A stretch of 36,076 nt of DNA from Oscillospiraceae bacterium (GTDB taxonomy: Bacteria; Bacillota; Clostridia; Saccharofermentanales; Saccharofermentanaceae): positions 1 through 36,076 of the forward strand of contig SVIZ01000017.1 in the NCBI GenBank assembly GCA_015069205.1. Reading direction: 5' to 3'. The notes below the pieces were generated by a model. It had not been told where the DNA came from. It saw only the letters and a program-made list of their open reading frames with translations, and did no database searches. The translations under genes were made by a program, and so were the position numbers. Shown here in pieces: positions 8,019 through 16,843 of this stretch. Each line of letters starts with the position of its first letter. The first letter of the stretch is position 1.

Positions 8019-9512
8019 ATGGACAGGGTCTACGTCGCTATCGATCTTAAATCTTTCTACGCAAGCGTTGAGTGCGTGGAAAGAAAGCTTGACCCGTTGA
8101 GCGTAAATCTCGTTGTTGCAGACCCCACGAGGACTGACAAGACGATCTGTCTTGCGGTATCGCCATCGCTTAAAAGCTACGGCATTCCCGGCAGAGCGAG
8201 GCTTTTTGAAGTAAACCAGAAGGTCGAGCAGGTAAATAACGACAGGCGTTACAAGGCTCCCGGCAGGAGGCTTACCGGCAAAAGCTACTGGAGCACGGAG
8301 CTTAACAATCACCCGGAAGTCGCAGTCGATTTCATCATCGCTCCGCCGCAGATGGCCAAATACATGAAGGTCAGCGCAAAGATCTACGGCATTTACTTGA
8401 AGTATGTCGCACCTGAAGACATCTTCGCTTATTCGATCGACGAGGTCTTTATAGACGCTACGAATTACTTAAATCTCTATAACGTCAATTCGCACGATTT
8501 TGCGAGGATGCTGATAAAAGACGTCCTGCACACCACGGGCATTACCGCGACGGCAGGCATCGGCCCAAACATGTTCCTCTGCAAGGTCGCGATGGACATC
8601 GTCGCCAAGCACATTCCTGCAGATAACGACGGCGTAAGAGTCGCCGAACTTACTGAGCAGTCCTACAGGGAGGAGCTGTGGTCGCACACGCCACTCACCG
8701 ATTTCTGGAGAGTAGGCAGAGGCACTGCCGCAAGGATAGAAAAGTTAGGCCTATACACGATGGGTGACATCGCTAAATGTTCCACGAACAGACAGCACAT
8801 AGGCCAGCTTTACAAAGTGCTGGGCAAGAATGCCGAACTCCTGATAGACCATGCGTGGGGCATCGAGCCGACCACTATCGCTGATGTAAAAGAATACAGC
8901 CCTGACAACAACAGCTTATCGACCGGCCAGGTCCTCAAAGAACCGACGGACTACGATACGACAAGGCTCATCATGTGGGAGATGGCAGATGCCCTGTCAC
9001 TTGACCTGGTCGAAAAGGGTGTGGTCACGAACCAGCTCGTCATCACGATCGGTTACGACAAAGAGAGTCTTTCGAGCGGCAAATACATGGGCGATGTCGT
9101 TGTAGATTACTACGGCAGGGAAGTGCCAAAGCACGCGCACGGCACCATCAATCTTGATAAGCATACCTCATCTACGAAGATAATTACCGAAGCCATAATG
9201 AAGCTTTTCGATGCCATCGCAGATCCTGATCTTTTATCAAGACGTTTGGGCATCGCGGCATGCAATGTCATAAGTGAGGAAGACATTCCAAGAGAAGAAA
9301 AATACGAGCAGATGAGCATTTTCGATCTTGCTAAAACTCCGGAAGACAAGAAAGAGACCGAAGAGAAACTTGCAAAGGAAAGAGCGCTCCAGGAAGCGAT
9401 GCTCGAGCTCAAGCACAAGTACGGAAAGAATGCCGTTGTTAAGGCCAAGAACCTCAACAAGGGCGGCACGGCGATGGAACGCAATGAGCAGATAGGCGGA
9501 CACAAGGCATGA
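8019..9512 (+). CDS. Y-family DNA polymerase (UmuC/UvrX-like)
   Basis: This 497-aa protein is a translesion polymerase of the Y family. It has the first acidic motif AIDLKSFYASVE (D9) and the second YSIDEVFID (D141, E142), the three carboxylates that bind the two metals, followed by TAGIGPNMFLCKVAMD of the thumb/HhH region and a Lys-rich C-terminal tail (KAKNLNKGG). It is longer than DinB and fits the UmuC/UvrX group of Bacillota. The downstream gene overlaps by 4 bp (ATGA) and is YolD-like, as in the B. subtilis yolD-uvrX pair. No recognisable LexA box (GAAC..GTTC) lies in the upstream 140 bp. The ATG follows only a weak ribosome site (GGAG about 12 bp upstream). Confidence 0.9.
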   Translation: MDRVYVAIDLKSFYASVECVERKLDPLSVNLVVADPTRTDKTICLAVSPSLKSYGIPGRARLFEVNQKVEQVNNDRRYKAPGRRLTGKSYWSTELNNHPEVAVDFIIAPPQMAKYMKVSAKIYGIYLKYVAPEDIFAYSIDEVFIDATNYLNLYNVNSHDFARMLIKDVLHTTGITATAGIGPNMFLCKVAMDIVAKHIPADNDGVRVAELTEQSYREELWSHTPLTDFWRVGRGTAARIEKLGLYTMGDIAKCSTNRQHIGQLYKVLGKNAELLIDHAWGIEPTTIADVKEYSPDNNSLSTGQVLKEPTDYDTTRLIMWEMADALSLDLVEKGVVTNQLVITIGYDKESLSSGKYMGDVVVDYYGREVPKHAHGTINLDKHTSSTKIITEAIMKLFDAIADPDLLSRRLGIAACNVISEEDIPREEKYEQMSIFDLAKTPEDKKETEEKLAKERALQEAMLELKHKYGKNAVVKAKNLNKGGTAMERNEQIGGHKA

Positions 9513-9916
9513 GAAATTACGACGACATAATCAACCTTTCGAGGCCTCAGTACCACGACCTTCCGCCGATGTCCATACACGACAGGGCAGCGCAGTTCTC
9601 GCCCTTTGCGGCCCTCGTCGGATACGATGCGGCAGTCGAAGAGACGGCGCGCCTCACGGACAGCAGACGCGAGATGGAAGAAGATGAGATAAACGAACTG
9701 AACCGTCAGTTATCTGAACTTAACAAGAGGCTCTCAGAGCGTCCAAGGATAAGAGTCACATACTTCATCCGCGACAGGAAAAAAGAGGGCGGAAGATATG
9801 CATCAAAGATCGGAAATGCCAGAACGATAGATCAGGCAGAAAACAGGATAATCTTCACGGACGGCGAATCCGTACCCGTTAAGGACATGTACAGCGTCGT
9901 GTTTATCGAAGAGTGA
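9509..9916 (+). CDS. YolD-like protein
   Basis: This 135-aa protein begins YDDIINLSRP and contains the YolD-family features HDRAAQFSPFAALVGYDAAVEETARLT near residues 24-52. It is coupled by a 4-bp ATGA overlap to the Y-family polymerase, and the pairing is typical: YolD accompanies UvrX/UmuC-type polymerases in Bacillota and may aid or control them. The C-terminal half (IRVTYFIRDRKKEGGRYASKIGNARTID) carries basic residues. Its stop codon directly abuts that of the minus-strand gene 9917-10951. Confidence 0.85.
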   Translation: MRNYDDIINLSRPQYHDLPPMSIHDRAAQFSPFAALVGYDAAVEETARLTDSRREMEEDEINELNRQLSELNKRLSERPRIRVTYFIRDRKKEGGRYASKIGNARTIDQAENRIIFTDGESVPVKDMYSVVFIEE

Positions 9917-10951
9917 TCACTGGATCGCTATGACAGTCTTGCCGATCTCATCGATGAAGACAGTGCCATTCAGATAACTCAGCGAAGAGAAATCGTTATA
10001 TGCATAGAACGTAGCCGTAGCGCGGTAGTAGTTGCCGTAGAAAGGCTCGTCGATCTGAATGCTCATGGCCTCCACGCCGTTTACCCTGACAATGATCGTG
10101 AAGAAGTTTTCGACATGATCTTCAAAAAGCGGATAGTAGTTCTCATAGACATCCACCGGAATGTTTTGAAGTGTGTTCTTGTCGGTATAGTCAGTGTCGT
10201 AATAGACCTTGCCGATCCTGTATTTGGCGGTGGGGAAGAATTCTGTGTAGTCATCGCCGTAGTGGTAATCTCCCAGATCGGCGCCGTCGAAATATGCTTC
10301 AAAATGCATGTTTGAAGGCAGCTGGTATTTGTCATCAAGATAGTTGTTAAAATCTTCGCTGAATCCTTCTGAACTCCAGTTGATGCAGTTTTCAAGATTA
10401 TCCTGATAACGGCCTTTGTATTCGCTGTAACTAAGGTCGAAGGTTTTCCCTTTTGGAAGTATTGGCGTCGATATCTCGTAGTTGGGATAATCTTTGTCAA
10501 ACTCATCCATACGGATCTTCGCCTCGCGTGCAGCCGTCTCGCCATATGTGTCTTTCAGGTAAGCCCTTATGGATACACTGTCGACGAGAGTTTTTGCCTG
10601 GCATCTGATGGCCCAGAAAACGCATGGTGATGCAACGAAAAGAAGCACGGCAAGCAAAAAGATGCCGGTACCTTTTTTTAATTTCTTATCTTTTGATCTG
10701 GCTATATATGCGATTCCGAATATTAATTCATAGAGGAAGCACACAGGGATGACCGGAATAACACAGAGCCAGAGAGCTACGTAGAGCTCTGCATCAAGGC
10801 CGTAGATCATAGGTCCGCCCAAAAGGCCTTCGTGTGTGCCGGCAAATCCAAAACAACCGACAAAGATCCATACTAAGAAGGATGCGAAAAAGAAAAAGCA
10901 TCCGATGAATCCCCAAACCACTTTTGCAGCACTCTTTTTGTCTTCGCTCAT
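9917..10951 (-). CDS. Membrane protein with extracellular Tyr/Asp-rich domain
   Basis: This 344-aa protein has three N-terminal hydrophobic segments (about residues 12-37, 58-80 and 96-115), then a 230-residue soluble domain rich in Tyr, Asp and Phe. I do not recognise a family. It is convergent with the YolD-like gene, with the two stops touching, and divergent from the five lipoproteins that begin at 11150; the 200 bp between carries the start region of both. The aromatic/acidic style of its soluble domain is loosely like that of the neighbouring lipoproteins, but no shared motif was seen. Confidence 0.7.
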   Translation of the reverse strand: MSEDKKSAAKVVWGFIGCFFFFASFLVWIFVGCFGFAGTHEGLLGGPMIYGLDAELYVALWLCVIPVIPVCFLYELIFGIAYIARSKDKKLKKGTGIFLLAVLLFVASPCVFWAIRCQAKTLVDSVSIRAYLKDTYGETAAREAKIRMDEFDKDYPNYEISTPILPKGKTFDLSYSEYKGRYQDNLENCINWSSEGFSEDFNNYLDDKYQLPSNMHFEAYFDGADLGDYHYGDDYTEFFPTAKYRIGKVYYDTDYTDKNTLQNIPVDVYENYYPLFEDHVENFFTIIVRVNGVEAMSIQIDEPFYGNYYRATATFYAYNDFSSLSYLNGTVFIDEIGKTVIAIQ

Positions 10952-11149
10952 TGCCTTTACCTCTCAAACAAAATCCGGAGCAGCAAATAGTTTGACTATC
11001 AAACTATTTATGGGAATAATATCACGGATTTTTGACACAAACAACAGGTTTCGTTTAATGCCGCGAAATTCTCACATATCACAAGGTTTTCTTTTTCTGT
11101 TAATATATGGCAAGGATAGGTATTTTCGAGAGATCACGGGGATAGATCA

Positions 11150-12052
11150 ATGAAGAAACAGATATCAACAACATTAGCGGCGGTAATTCTCGCTCTGTCA
11201 CTGACATCGTGTGCTACGGGAAGACAACCCGACGGTTATGACATAGTTGGCGTAGTCAGCAATGCCGCCAAAAACAACGATTCTGATGCTGACAGTTACT
11301 TCTATCCCGGCGAACCTGATTACGATTATAAGGAAGTAGATTACGATCATCATACACAAGATTACTATCTTGATACGGTAGACGTGCCGTGGGGAGAAAC
11401 ACACCACCTTCAAATGGTTAACGGACAGATCCAGAATTATTTCCGTTACTATGCGTTAAACTCAAATGATGAAGTCGTCAATGAGGTTTATGATGGCGTT
11501 TCCACTATAACCAGACCAAGAGTCAGAGTATTTCCATGCAAAAAACCCGGTTATGTAATGTACGAGGTTTCTTATACCCAGATATGCCCGGTCAATACAG
11601 TTATGTATGGAGAAAAAGACCACGGGGCTTATAAATTCTTTGGAGTAAGATATCTCGACTACTACACCGGAACAATGCTTCCCTATTTGAATGTCTTTGA
11701 ACAGAATAGCAGCGGCGGCGTTGATATGGAGTTTATCTATGAGGGCAAGCATTACTATTACGGATTCTATCAGTTCAAAGTTCAGGTGGAAGATGACGAT
11801 GAATATTCCAGGGATGAAGACGGCAACAAAATTCTGACGAAAACAATAAGAGCAACAAGAACAGACTATATTATCGTTCCTGAAGATTACGATGGACTTC
11901 TCCTTTATGTTTATGTTGGTGAATGGACTTCAACGGAACCACCGGAAAGAAAGAAGGTCACGGTACCGGTAACTCTGCTTGATACTCAGCCTTTTGACGA
12001 TGAGGAAAACCTCGACGATTACGTTTTCTTCGGAATAACAAGATCAAAATAA
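11150..12052 (+). CDS. Tandem lipoprotein paralog 1 of 5
   Basis: This is a 300-aa lipoprotein with a 20-residue signal and lipobox LTSC (Cys21). After a short variable linker, it shows the array's signature: DTVDVPWGETHHLQMVNG near residues 76-93, then ITRPRVRVFP, DYYTGTMLPYLN, TRTDYIIVPEDYDGLLLYVYVG, and the C-terminal block PFDDEENLDDYVFFGI. The family is not one I recognise. Its ribosome site is the GGGGAT-type signal shared by the other four. No clear -35/-10 pair was found between it and the divergent gene, though TAATAT at 11101-11106 may be a -10 box. As the first gene it may drive the whole 4.7-kb array. Confidence 0.85.
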   Translation: MKKQISTTLAAVILALSLTSCATGRQPDGYDIVGVVSNAAKNNDSDADSYFYPGEPDYDYKEVDYDHHTQDYYLDTVDVPWGETHHLQMVNGQIQNYFRYYALNSNDEVVNEVYDGVSTITRPRVRVFPCKKPGYVMYEVSYTQICPVNTVMYGEKDHGAYKFFGVRYLDYYTGTMLPYLNVFEQNSSGGVDMEFIYEGKHYYYGFYQFKVQVEDDDEYSRDEDGNKILTKTIRATRTDYIIVPEDYDGLLLYVYVGEWTSTEPPERKKVTVPVTLLDTQPFDDEENLDDYVFFGITRSK

Positions 12053-12077
12053 GTGAATTCAGATAAGGGATAGACCA

Positions 12078-13037
12078 ATGAAAAAACAGATTTCAATGAC
12101 ATTAGCGGTAATAGTATTCGCTTTATCATTGACTTCTTGTTCAGGGACTGGGAAAGACGGCATAGGCTGGAAAAGCGGTTCCGGCAGTTCCGGCGGCTCC
12201 GGTGGTACAGGCAGCCATACCGGTTCAGGTAATTCCGGTTCTTCCGGCAAAAACAACGATTCCGATACGGACAGTTACTACTTCTATCCGGGAGAGCCTG
12301 AATATGATTTCAGTGAGGTGGAATCTGAATACCGTTTGCACGAGTACTATCTTGATACGGTAGACGTGCCGTGGGGAGAAACACACGACCTTCACATGGT
12401 CAACGGACAGATCCAGAATTATTTCCGTTACACTGCGTTTGACTATAACAACGAATTTGTCTGCAACAAAGACCTGTATAATATTTCCACCATATCCAGA
12501 CCCAGAGTCAGGGTTTTTCCGGCTGATAAAAAAGGATATGTAGTATACGAGGTTATGTATACCCAGATATTCCCGATCCATTCAATAATGTACAGCACTC
12601 CGGGTTTTCAGATGTATGAGTCCGAAGGAGTGAATTATATCGACTACTACACGGGAACAAAACTTCCGTACCTGTCTGCTTTCGACAGGAACACTAAAAA
12701 CGGCCTTTATACGCAGTTTATCTATGAAGGCAAACGATACAATTACGGCTATTACGAGTTCAAAACCCAGGACGATGGCAAAATAGTGTATTCCACAGAT
12801 GAAGATTGCAACAATATCCTGACGGAAACTGTAACAGTAACTAGAACAGACTATCTTGTCGTTCCTGAAGATTACGACGGACTTCTATTGTATGTTTATG
12901 TCGGTGACTGGACACAAACAAGACCCGCCGTAACTACAACGGATCACCAGGATGTATATATTTTCCGTCCGGAGCCTTTTGATGACGAGGAAAATCTCGA
13001 CGATTATGTCTTCTTCGGAATATCAAGATCGAAATAA
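12078..13037 (+). CDS. Tandem lipoprotein paralog 2 of 5
   Basis: This 319-aa paralog begins 25 bp after paralog 1. Its signal ends in LTSC (Cys21). It differs by a long Gly/Ser linker (about residues 27-60, repeats of GSG and GSSG) and a Thr/Arg segment near the C-terminus. It keeps PWGETHDLHMVNG, STISRPRVRVFPADKKGY, DYYTGTKLPYLSAF, TRTDYLVVPEDYDGLLLYVYVGDW and the closing PFDDEENLDDYVFFGI. The flexible linker suggests a domain held away from the membrane. Confidence 0.85.
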   Translation: MKKQISMTLAVIVFALSLTSCSGTGKDGIGWKSGSGSSGGSGGTGSHTGSGNSGSSGKNNDSDTDSYYFYPGEPEYDFSEVESEYRLHEYYLDTVDVPWGETHDLHMVNGQIQNYFRYTAFDYNNEFVCNKDLYNISTISRPRVRVFPADKKGYVVYEVMYTQIFPIHSIMYSTPGFQMYESEGVNYIDYYTGTKLPYLSAFDRNTKNGLYTQFIYEGKRYNYGYYEFKTQDDGKIVYSTDEDCNNILTETVTVTRTDYLVVPEDYDGLLLYVYVGDWTQTRPAVTTTDHQDVYIFRPEPFDDEENLDDYVFFGISRSK

Positions 13038-13062
13038 GTGAGACAGATAAGGGGATAAACAA

Positions 13063-13986
13063 ATGAAGAAACAGATATCAATGACATTAGCGGCAATTGT
13101 TTTCGCTTTATCACTGACATCATGCACAGGTCCGGGAAAGTCAACCTCGCCTTTCGATGACACGGACACAGATGACGAGAGTGTCACCACAACTGAGGGT
13201 GACAGCTTCTTTTATCAGGGAAACCCGGATTACGATTACAAGAACGTAGATGAACGCAGAAGGCTTGATAATTATGTTCTTGATACCGTTGATGAGCCGT
13301 GGGGAGAAACTCATAATCTCCACTGGGTTAACGGACCCATCAAAAACTATTTCATCTATTACACTTTTAACGATTACGATGAGATCAACAACGTGAACCT
13401 CAATAATATTTCTACCATATCAAGGCCGAGAGTCAGAGTATTTCCGGCTGATAAGGACGGCTATGTAATGTATGAGGTCACATATACCCAGTCGTTCCCC
13501 ATCCGTTCAATGGAGAAGGGACATGTGAGCTCTTCAATGTATTCCTTCTATGGTGTCAGATACATCGATTACTACACGGGAACGATGCTTCCGTATATGA
13601 ATGTTTTCGATAAGGACAGGAGCGGCGGAGTCGACATTGATTTTGTCTACGAAGGTGAGAGTTACAGCTTCGGATTCTACCAGTTCAAGGATCAGGATGA
13701 AGAAGACGAAGGTTACGACACAGATGCTGAAGGCAACATCATTACCAAGAGAACGATCAGTGTAACCAGAACGGACTACATTATCGTTCCTGAAGATTAC
13801 GACGGCCTTCTCATGTCCGTTTATGTCGCTGACTGGGTTTCAGTACCGCAGGACGAAGATGGCGATGGCAATGATGATAACAAGAATCCGAACAGAGAGC
13901 CGGTCACGACTCATGATCCGGAGCCTTTTGATGATGAGGACAACATAAACGATTACGTTTTCTTCGGAGTAACAGGACCTAAGTAA
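13063..13986 (+). CDS. Tandem lipoprotein paralog 3 of 5
   Basis: This 307-aa paralog starts 25 bp after paralog 2 with the signal ending LTSC (Cys21). The linker is acidic (DDTDTDDESVTT). It keeps PWGETHNLHWVNG, STISRPRVRVFPADKDGY, DYYTGTMLPYMNVFD, TRTDYIIVPEDYDGLLMSVYV and PFDDEDNINDYVFFGV. Between VYVADWVSV and PEPFDDED lies an Asp/Asn-rich stretch (DEDGDGNDDNKN), a variable site in all five. The DNA shows a mild local bias for GAT/AAC codons, in line with its protein content. Confidence 0.85.
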   Translation: MKKQISMTLAAIVFALSLTSCTGPGKSTSPFDDTDTDDESVTTTEGDSFFYQGNPDYDYKNVDERRRLDNYVLDTVDEPWGETHNLHWVNGPIKNYFIYYTFNDYDEINNVNLNNISTISRPRVRVFPADKDGYVMYEVTYTQSFPIRSMEKGHVSSSMYSFYGVRYIDYYTGTMLPYMNVFDKDRSGGVDIDFVYEGESYSFGFYQFKDQDEEDEGYDTDAEGNIITKRTISVTRTDYIIVPEDYDGLLMSVYVADWVSVPQDEDGDGNDDNKNPNREPVTTHDPEPFDDEDNINDYVFFGVTGPK

Positions 13987-14013
13987 TTACAGGGATATAT
14001 TGGGGATAGATCA

Positions 14014-14949
14014 ATGAAAAAACAAACAGCAATGACACTTGCGGCAATTGTTTTCGCTTTGTCACTCACATCATGCACAGGGACCGTAACAGGGACTGGC
14101 ACAGGAAACGGCACGGAACAAGATCCGGTCGGCACTACGTATATATATGATAGCGACGATAACAGACCGGACGGGTACTTTTACCAGGGGAATCCGGATT
14201 ACGATTACCACGAAGTGCTTATGTTTGAAGAACTTCCTGATTACGAGCTTGAATCTTTTGACGTGCCGTGGGGAGAACAACACGATCTGCGAATGGTCAA
14301 CGGACCGATAAAAAACTATTTCTGCTACTACACTTTCGATGAGAACGATGAGGTCAACAACGAGTGTCTGAATACAGTCTCCACCATATCCAGACCCAGG
14401 GTCAGAGTATTCCCTTCGGACAAGGAAGGCTATGTGATGTATGAGGTCCAATATACCCAGACGTTCCCCATTGTTTCGAAAGGAAAATATTCGTCGTACA
14501 GAACGAATATGTATTCTTACTACGGCGTGAATTATCTCGACTACTATACGGGAACGATGCTTCCTTATTTGAACGCTGTTTATAACCATACAGCAAGTTG
14601 CGGGGTCGCTCAAACCTTTATACGGGAAGGTAAGAGCGACAATTACGAATTCTATCAGTTCAAGGAATATCAGGATGAGTCTGAAGGTTCCGAAGATGCC
14701 GGCGACGGCTACTGTATTACAAGGCGGACAATAAGTGTAACAAGAACGGATTATATAGTCGTTCCCGAACATTACGACGGCCTTCTCCTGTATGTTTATG
14801 TCGGTGACTGGGTCTCTGAACCGAGGACTGAAGAGGAAGCAGAAGCAAATCCTAATCAGGATCCTCTAGACATCCATTATCCTGAGCCGTTTGACGATGA
14901 GGAAAATCTCGACGATTACGTCTTTTTCGGAATAAAGGGACCTAAATAA
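14014..14949 (+). CDS. Tandem lipoprotein paralog 4 of 5
   Basis: This 311-aa paralog begins 27 bp after paralog 3, signal ending LTSC (Cys21), then a GT-repeat linker (TGTGTGNG). It carries PWGEQHDLRMVNG, STISRPRVRVFPSDKEGY, DYYTGTMLPYLNAV, TRTDYIVVPEHYDGLLLYVYVGDW (note His for Asp in PEHYD) and PFDDEENLDDYVFFGI. Like paralogs 1-3 it has Tyr-rich strands at regular intervals, suggesting an all-beta fold, but the fold is not identified. Confidence 0.85.
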   Translation: MKKQTAMTLAAIVFALSLTSCTGTVTGTGTGNGTEQDPVGTTYIYDSDDNRPDGYFYQGNPDYDYHEVLMFEELPDYELESFDVPWGEQHDLRMVNGPIKNYFCYYTFDENDEVNNECLNTVSTISRPRVRVFPSDKEGYVMYEVQYTQTFPIVSKGKYSSYRTNMYSYYGVNYLDYYTGTMLPYLNAVYNHTASCGVAQTFIREGKSDNYEFYQFKEYQDESEGSEDAGDGYCITRRTISVTRTDYIVVPEHYDGLLLYVYVGDWVSEPRTEEEAEANPNQDPLDIHYPEPFDDEENLDDYVFFGIKGPK

Positions 14950-14976
14950 TCTTGTGAAATAAAAGGGGATAGAACA

Positions 14977-15897
14977 ATGAAAAAACAGACAGCAGCTTTA
15001 TTGGCAGCGGTTATTATCGCTGCGTCACTTTCAGCCTGTACCAAACCGGTAACGGCTACGACAACAGAAGATGAAACAGAAGAGGAAGAGACGACCGAGG
15101 ACGATGGCGGCATCATGTACAGCCCCGGATCGCCCTCTCACAACCTCTCAGACGCGACGATAACAGAGACACTGCCCGATTACTATCTTGAAGAGTATGA
15201 CGCGCCCTGGGGCTCAAAATACGATCTCAGAACGGCAGATAAAACGATCAAGAATAAGTTTGTCTACTACATTTACGATGAGAACGATAACATCGTTAAC
15301 GAGTGCCTCAACGATATCTCTACGATAACGAGGCCCCAGGTAAAAGTGTTCCCTGCAGAGCAGGACGGATACATCATGTATGAGATCACTTATACGCAGT
15401 TGTTGCCGCTCCGCTCAAGGCAGCCTGAATATAACAGCGGTAACATGTACTTCTACTACGATCTGGATTTTGTCGATTATTATACCGGCATGAAATATCC
15501 CTGGATGAATGTCGTACATCACGACGGAGTAGGTTCCCACATCATACAGGATTACCACTATAAGGATGGAACATACCGTTTGGAATACTACGAGTTCGTC
15601 GAATCTGAGACTCTTGATTCAAGTTTTACGCACGAGAGTGACGGCATGGTCATCTATGAGAAGGATATCAAGCGCACGACTACGTCCTACCTCATCGTTC
15701 CGGAAGACTACGACGGCATCATGATGTATGTCTATGTCGGCGATGATGTTTTCTGGCTTAAAGATAATACCGGTGACGAGAATCAGGAGACCACCGAAAA
15801 GGACAGACAGGACCATGCTGTTTACAATGCCGAACCATTCGGTGACGAAGCGCACATCGGCGATTATGTCTTCATCGGAATAACGGTCCCCAAGTGA
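14977..15897 (+). CDS. Tandem lipoprotein paralog 5 of 5 (most divergent)
   Basis: This 306-aa protein closes the array. The signal ends LSAC (Cys21) with a Thr/Glu linker (EDETEEEETTED). It keeps the order of the motifs but with changes: APWGSKYDLR, STITRPQVKVFPAEQDGY, VDYYTGMKYPWMN, TSYLIVPEDYDGIMMYVYVGDD and PFGDEAHIGDYVFIGI. It is the most divergent of the five, which fits an older duplication. Its stop codon abuts that of the minus-strand gene 15898-16671. Confidence 0.85.
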   Translation: MKKQTAALLAAVIIAASLSACTKPVTATTTEDETEEEETTEDDGGIMYSPGSPSHNLSDATITETLPDYYLEEYDAPWGSKYDLRTADKTIKNKFVYYIYDENDNIVNECLNDISTITRPQVKVFPAEQDGYIMYEITYTQLLPLRSRQPEYNSGNMYFYYDLDFVDYYTGMKYPWMNVVHHDGVGSHIIQDYHYKDGTYRLEYYEFVESETLDSSFTHESDGMVIYEKDIKRTTTSYLIVPEDYDGIMMYVYVGDDVFWLKDNTGDENQETTEKDRQDHAVYNAEPFGDEAHIGDYVFIGITVPK

Positions 15898-16671
15898 TCA
15901 CTTAAGAAATTTTCTTAAAGTCTTTTCATCACATTCAAAGTGTTTTCTTATCTGCTTTTCGATCGCGAAAAGTGACTCTTCGGGTGACTCTTTATATCGT
16001 CCCGTAACGTGCTTATATCCCCACAAATATTCAGGCGGCGTCATTATCGCGACCGCCCATCCGTACTCGATGCCTTTTTTATTCTGTCGCGGCTTGAAAT
16101 CCTTTACGACCAGATATGTCTGCATCTGAAGTTTTGATAACACGCCTTCAAAATTCTTTTCTCCGCCTTTGCCGAATCCGGCCTTCTCTTTCATCTCGTG
16201 CGTATACAGTTCAGGCGACAATCCCAAAGCGGGAAGGGCAGATACCTTTACGTCCCACATGTCGACTCCGGAAGGCACGAAAAGATCCATCAGGAGCTTT
16301 TCACGATAACCGGCTTTGCCTTCATCGTAGAGCGCATCAAAGTCGTAACCCGAACGTCTGAAATTCACAAAATAAGGAAACCATTTCTTTGAGATAAAAC
16401 CTGCTTTGTTCCCGAAAAATTTACCGTAAGCTACTTTGCCCGTGCGTGCAAGAACGCCTCTCCATTCCCACGGATCGACATCTTCATCTCCGCACCACCA
16501 GTACGAAGGACAAGTCATTTCCTCAACTGAAAAACCCGGAACGGAATTACTGAACAACGGAAGAAAACCGACCTTATCAATAACGGACAAGAGCTCACTA
16601 CTACTGTGAATGCAGCCATCATCTTCCCAGTCGAGACCATTCATGTACCACTGTCCGTCGATTACTTCCAT
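15898..16671 (-). CDS. AlkZ-related protein
   Basis: This 257-aa protein matches my memory of a Clostridia family called AlkZ-related. It opens with a helical segment and IDKVGFLPLFSNSVPGFSVEEMT, then WWCGDEDVDPWEWRGVLARTGKVAYGKFFGNKAGFISKKWFPYFVNFRRSGYDFDALYDEG-type sequence (given here only as key points: PWEWRG, YGKFF, AGFIS, WFP.F.N.RR.GYD). The family is related to winged-helix DNA glycosylases in name only; no catalytic claim is made. It ends at the convergent stop of lipoprotein paralog 5. Confidence 0.6.
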   Translation of the reverse strand: MEVIDGQWYMNGLDWEDDGCIHSSSELLSVIDKVGFLPLFSNSVPGFSVEEMTCPSYWWCGDEDVDPWEWRGVLARTGKVAYGKFFGNKAGFISKKWFPYFVNFRRSGYDFDALYDEGKAGYREKLLMDLFVPSGVDMWDVKVSALPALGLSPELYTHEMKEKAGFGKGGEKNFEGVLSKLQMQTYLVVKDFKPRQNKKGIEYGWAVAIMTPPEYLWGYKHVTGRYKESPEESLFAIEKQIRKHFECDEKTLRKFLK

Positions 16672-16768
16672 AGTTGTCTTCTCTACACATTGTTTTGATG
16701 AAAATAATTATACATTGAATCTCGCATCGATGATGCGGATTACTGAAATTTTCGTACAACAATTTATC

Positions 16769-16805
16769 AAAAAAGAACAGCCCGGGATCACTCCCGGGCT
16801 GCTCT
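16769..16805 (-). terminator. Rho-independent terminator (minus strand)
   Basis: The arms AGCCCGGGA (16779-16787) and TCCCGGGCT (16792-16800) form a GC-rich 9-bp stem with a 4-base loop. On the minus strand a T-rich tract (TTCTTTTTTG) follows, so it ends the H1-like gene that reads leftward from 17386. Confidence 0.85.
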
Positions 16806-16843
16806 CTTAAAAGGAATTAATATGAGGTTCCTTCAGTTAGTTC

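Noticed and set aside
9911..15901. GTGATCAC at 9913 and again at 15894 as possible borders of a mobile island
   Set aside because: Both result from abutting stop codons (TGA and TCA) of convergent genes; no other sign of an island end was found.
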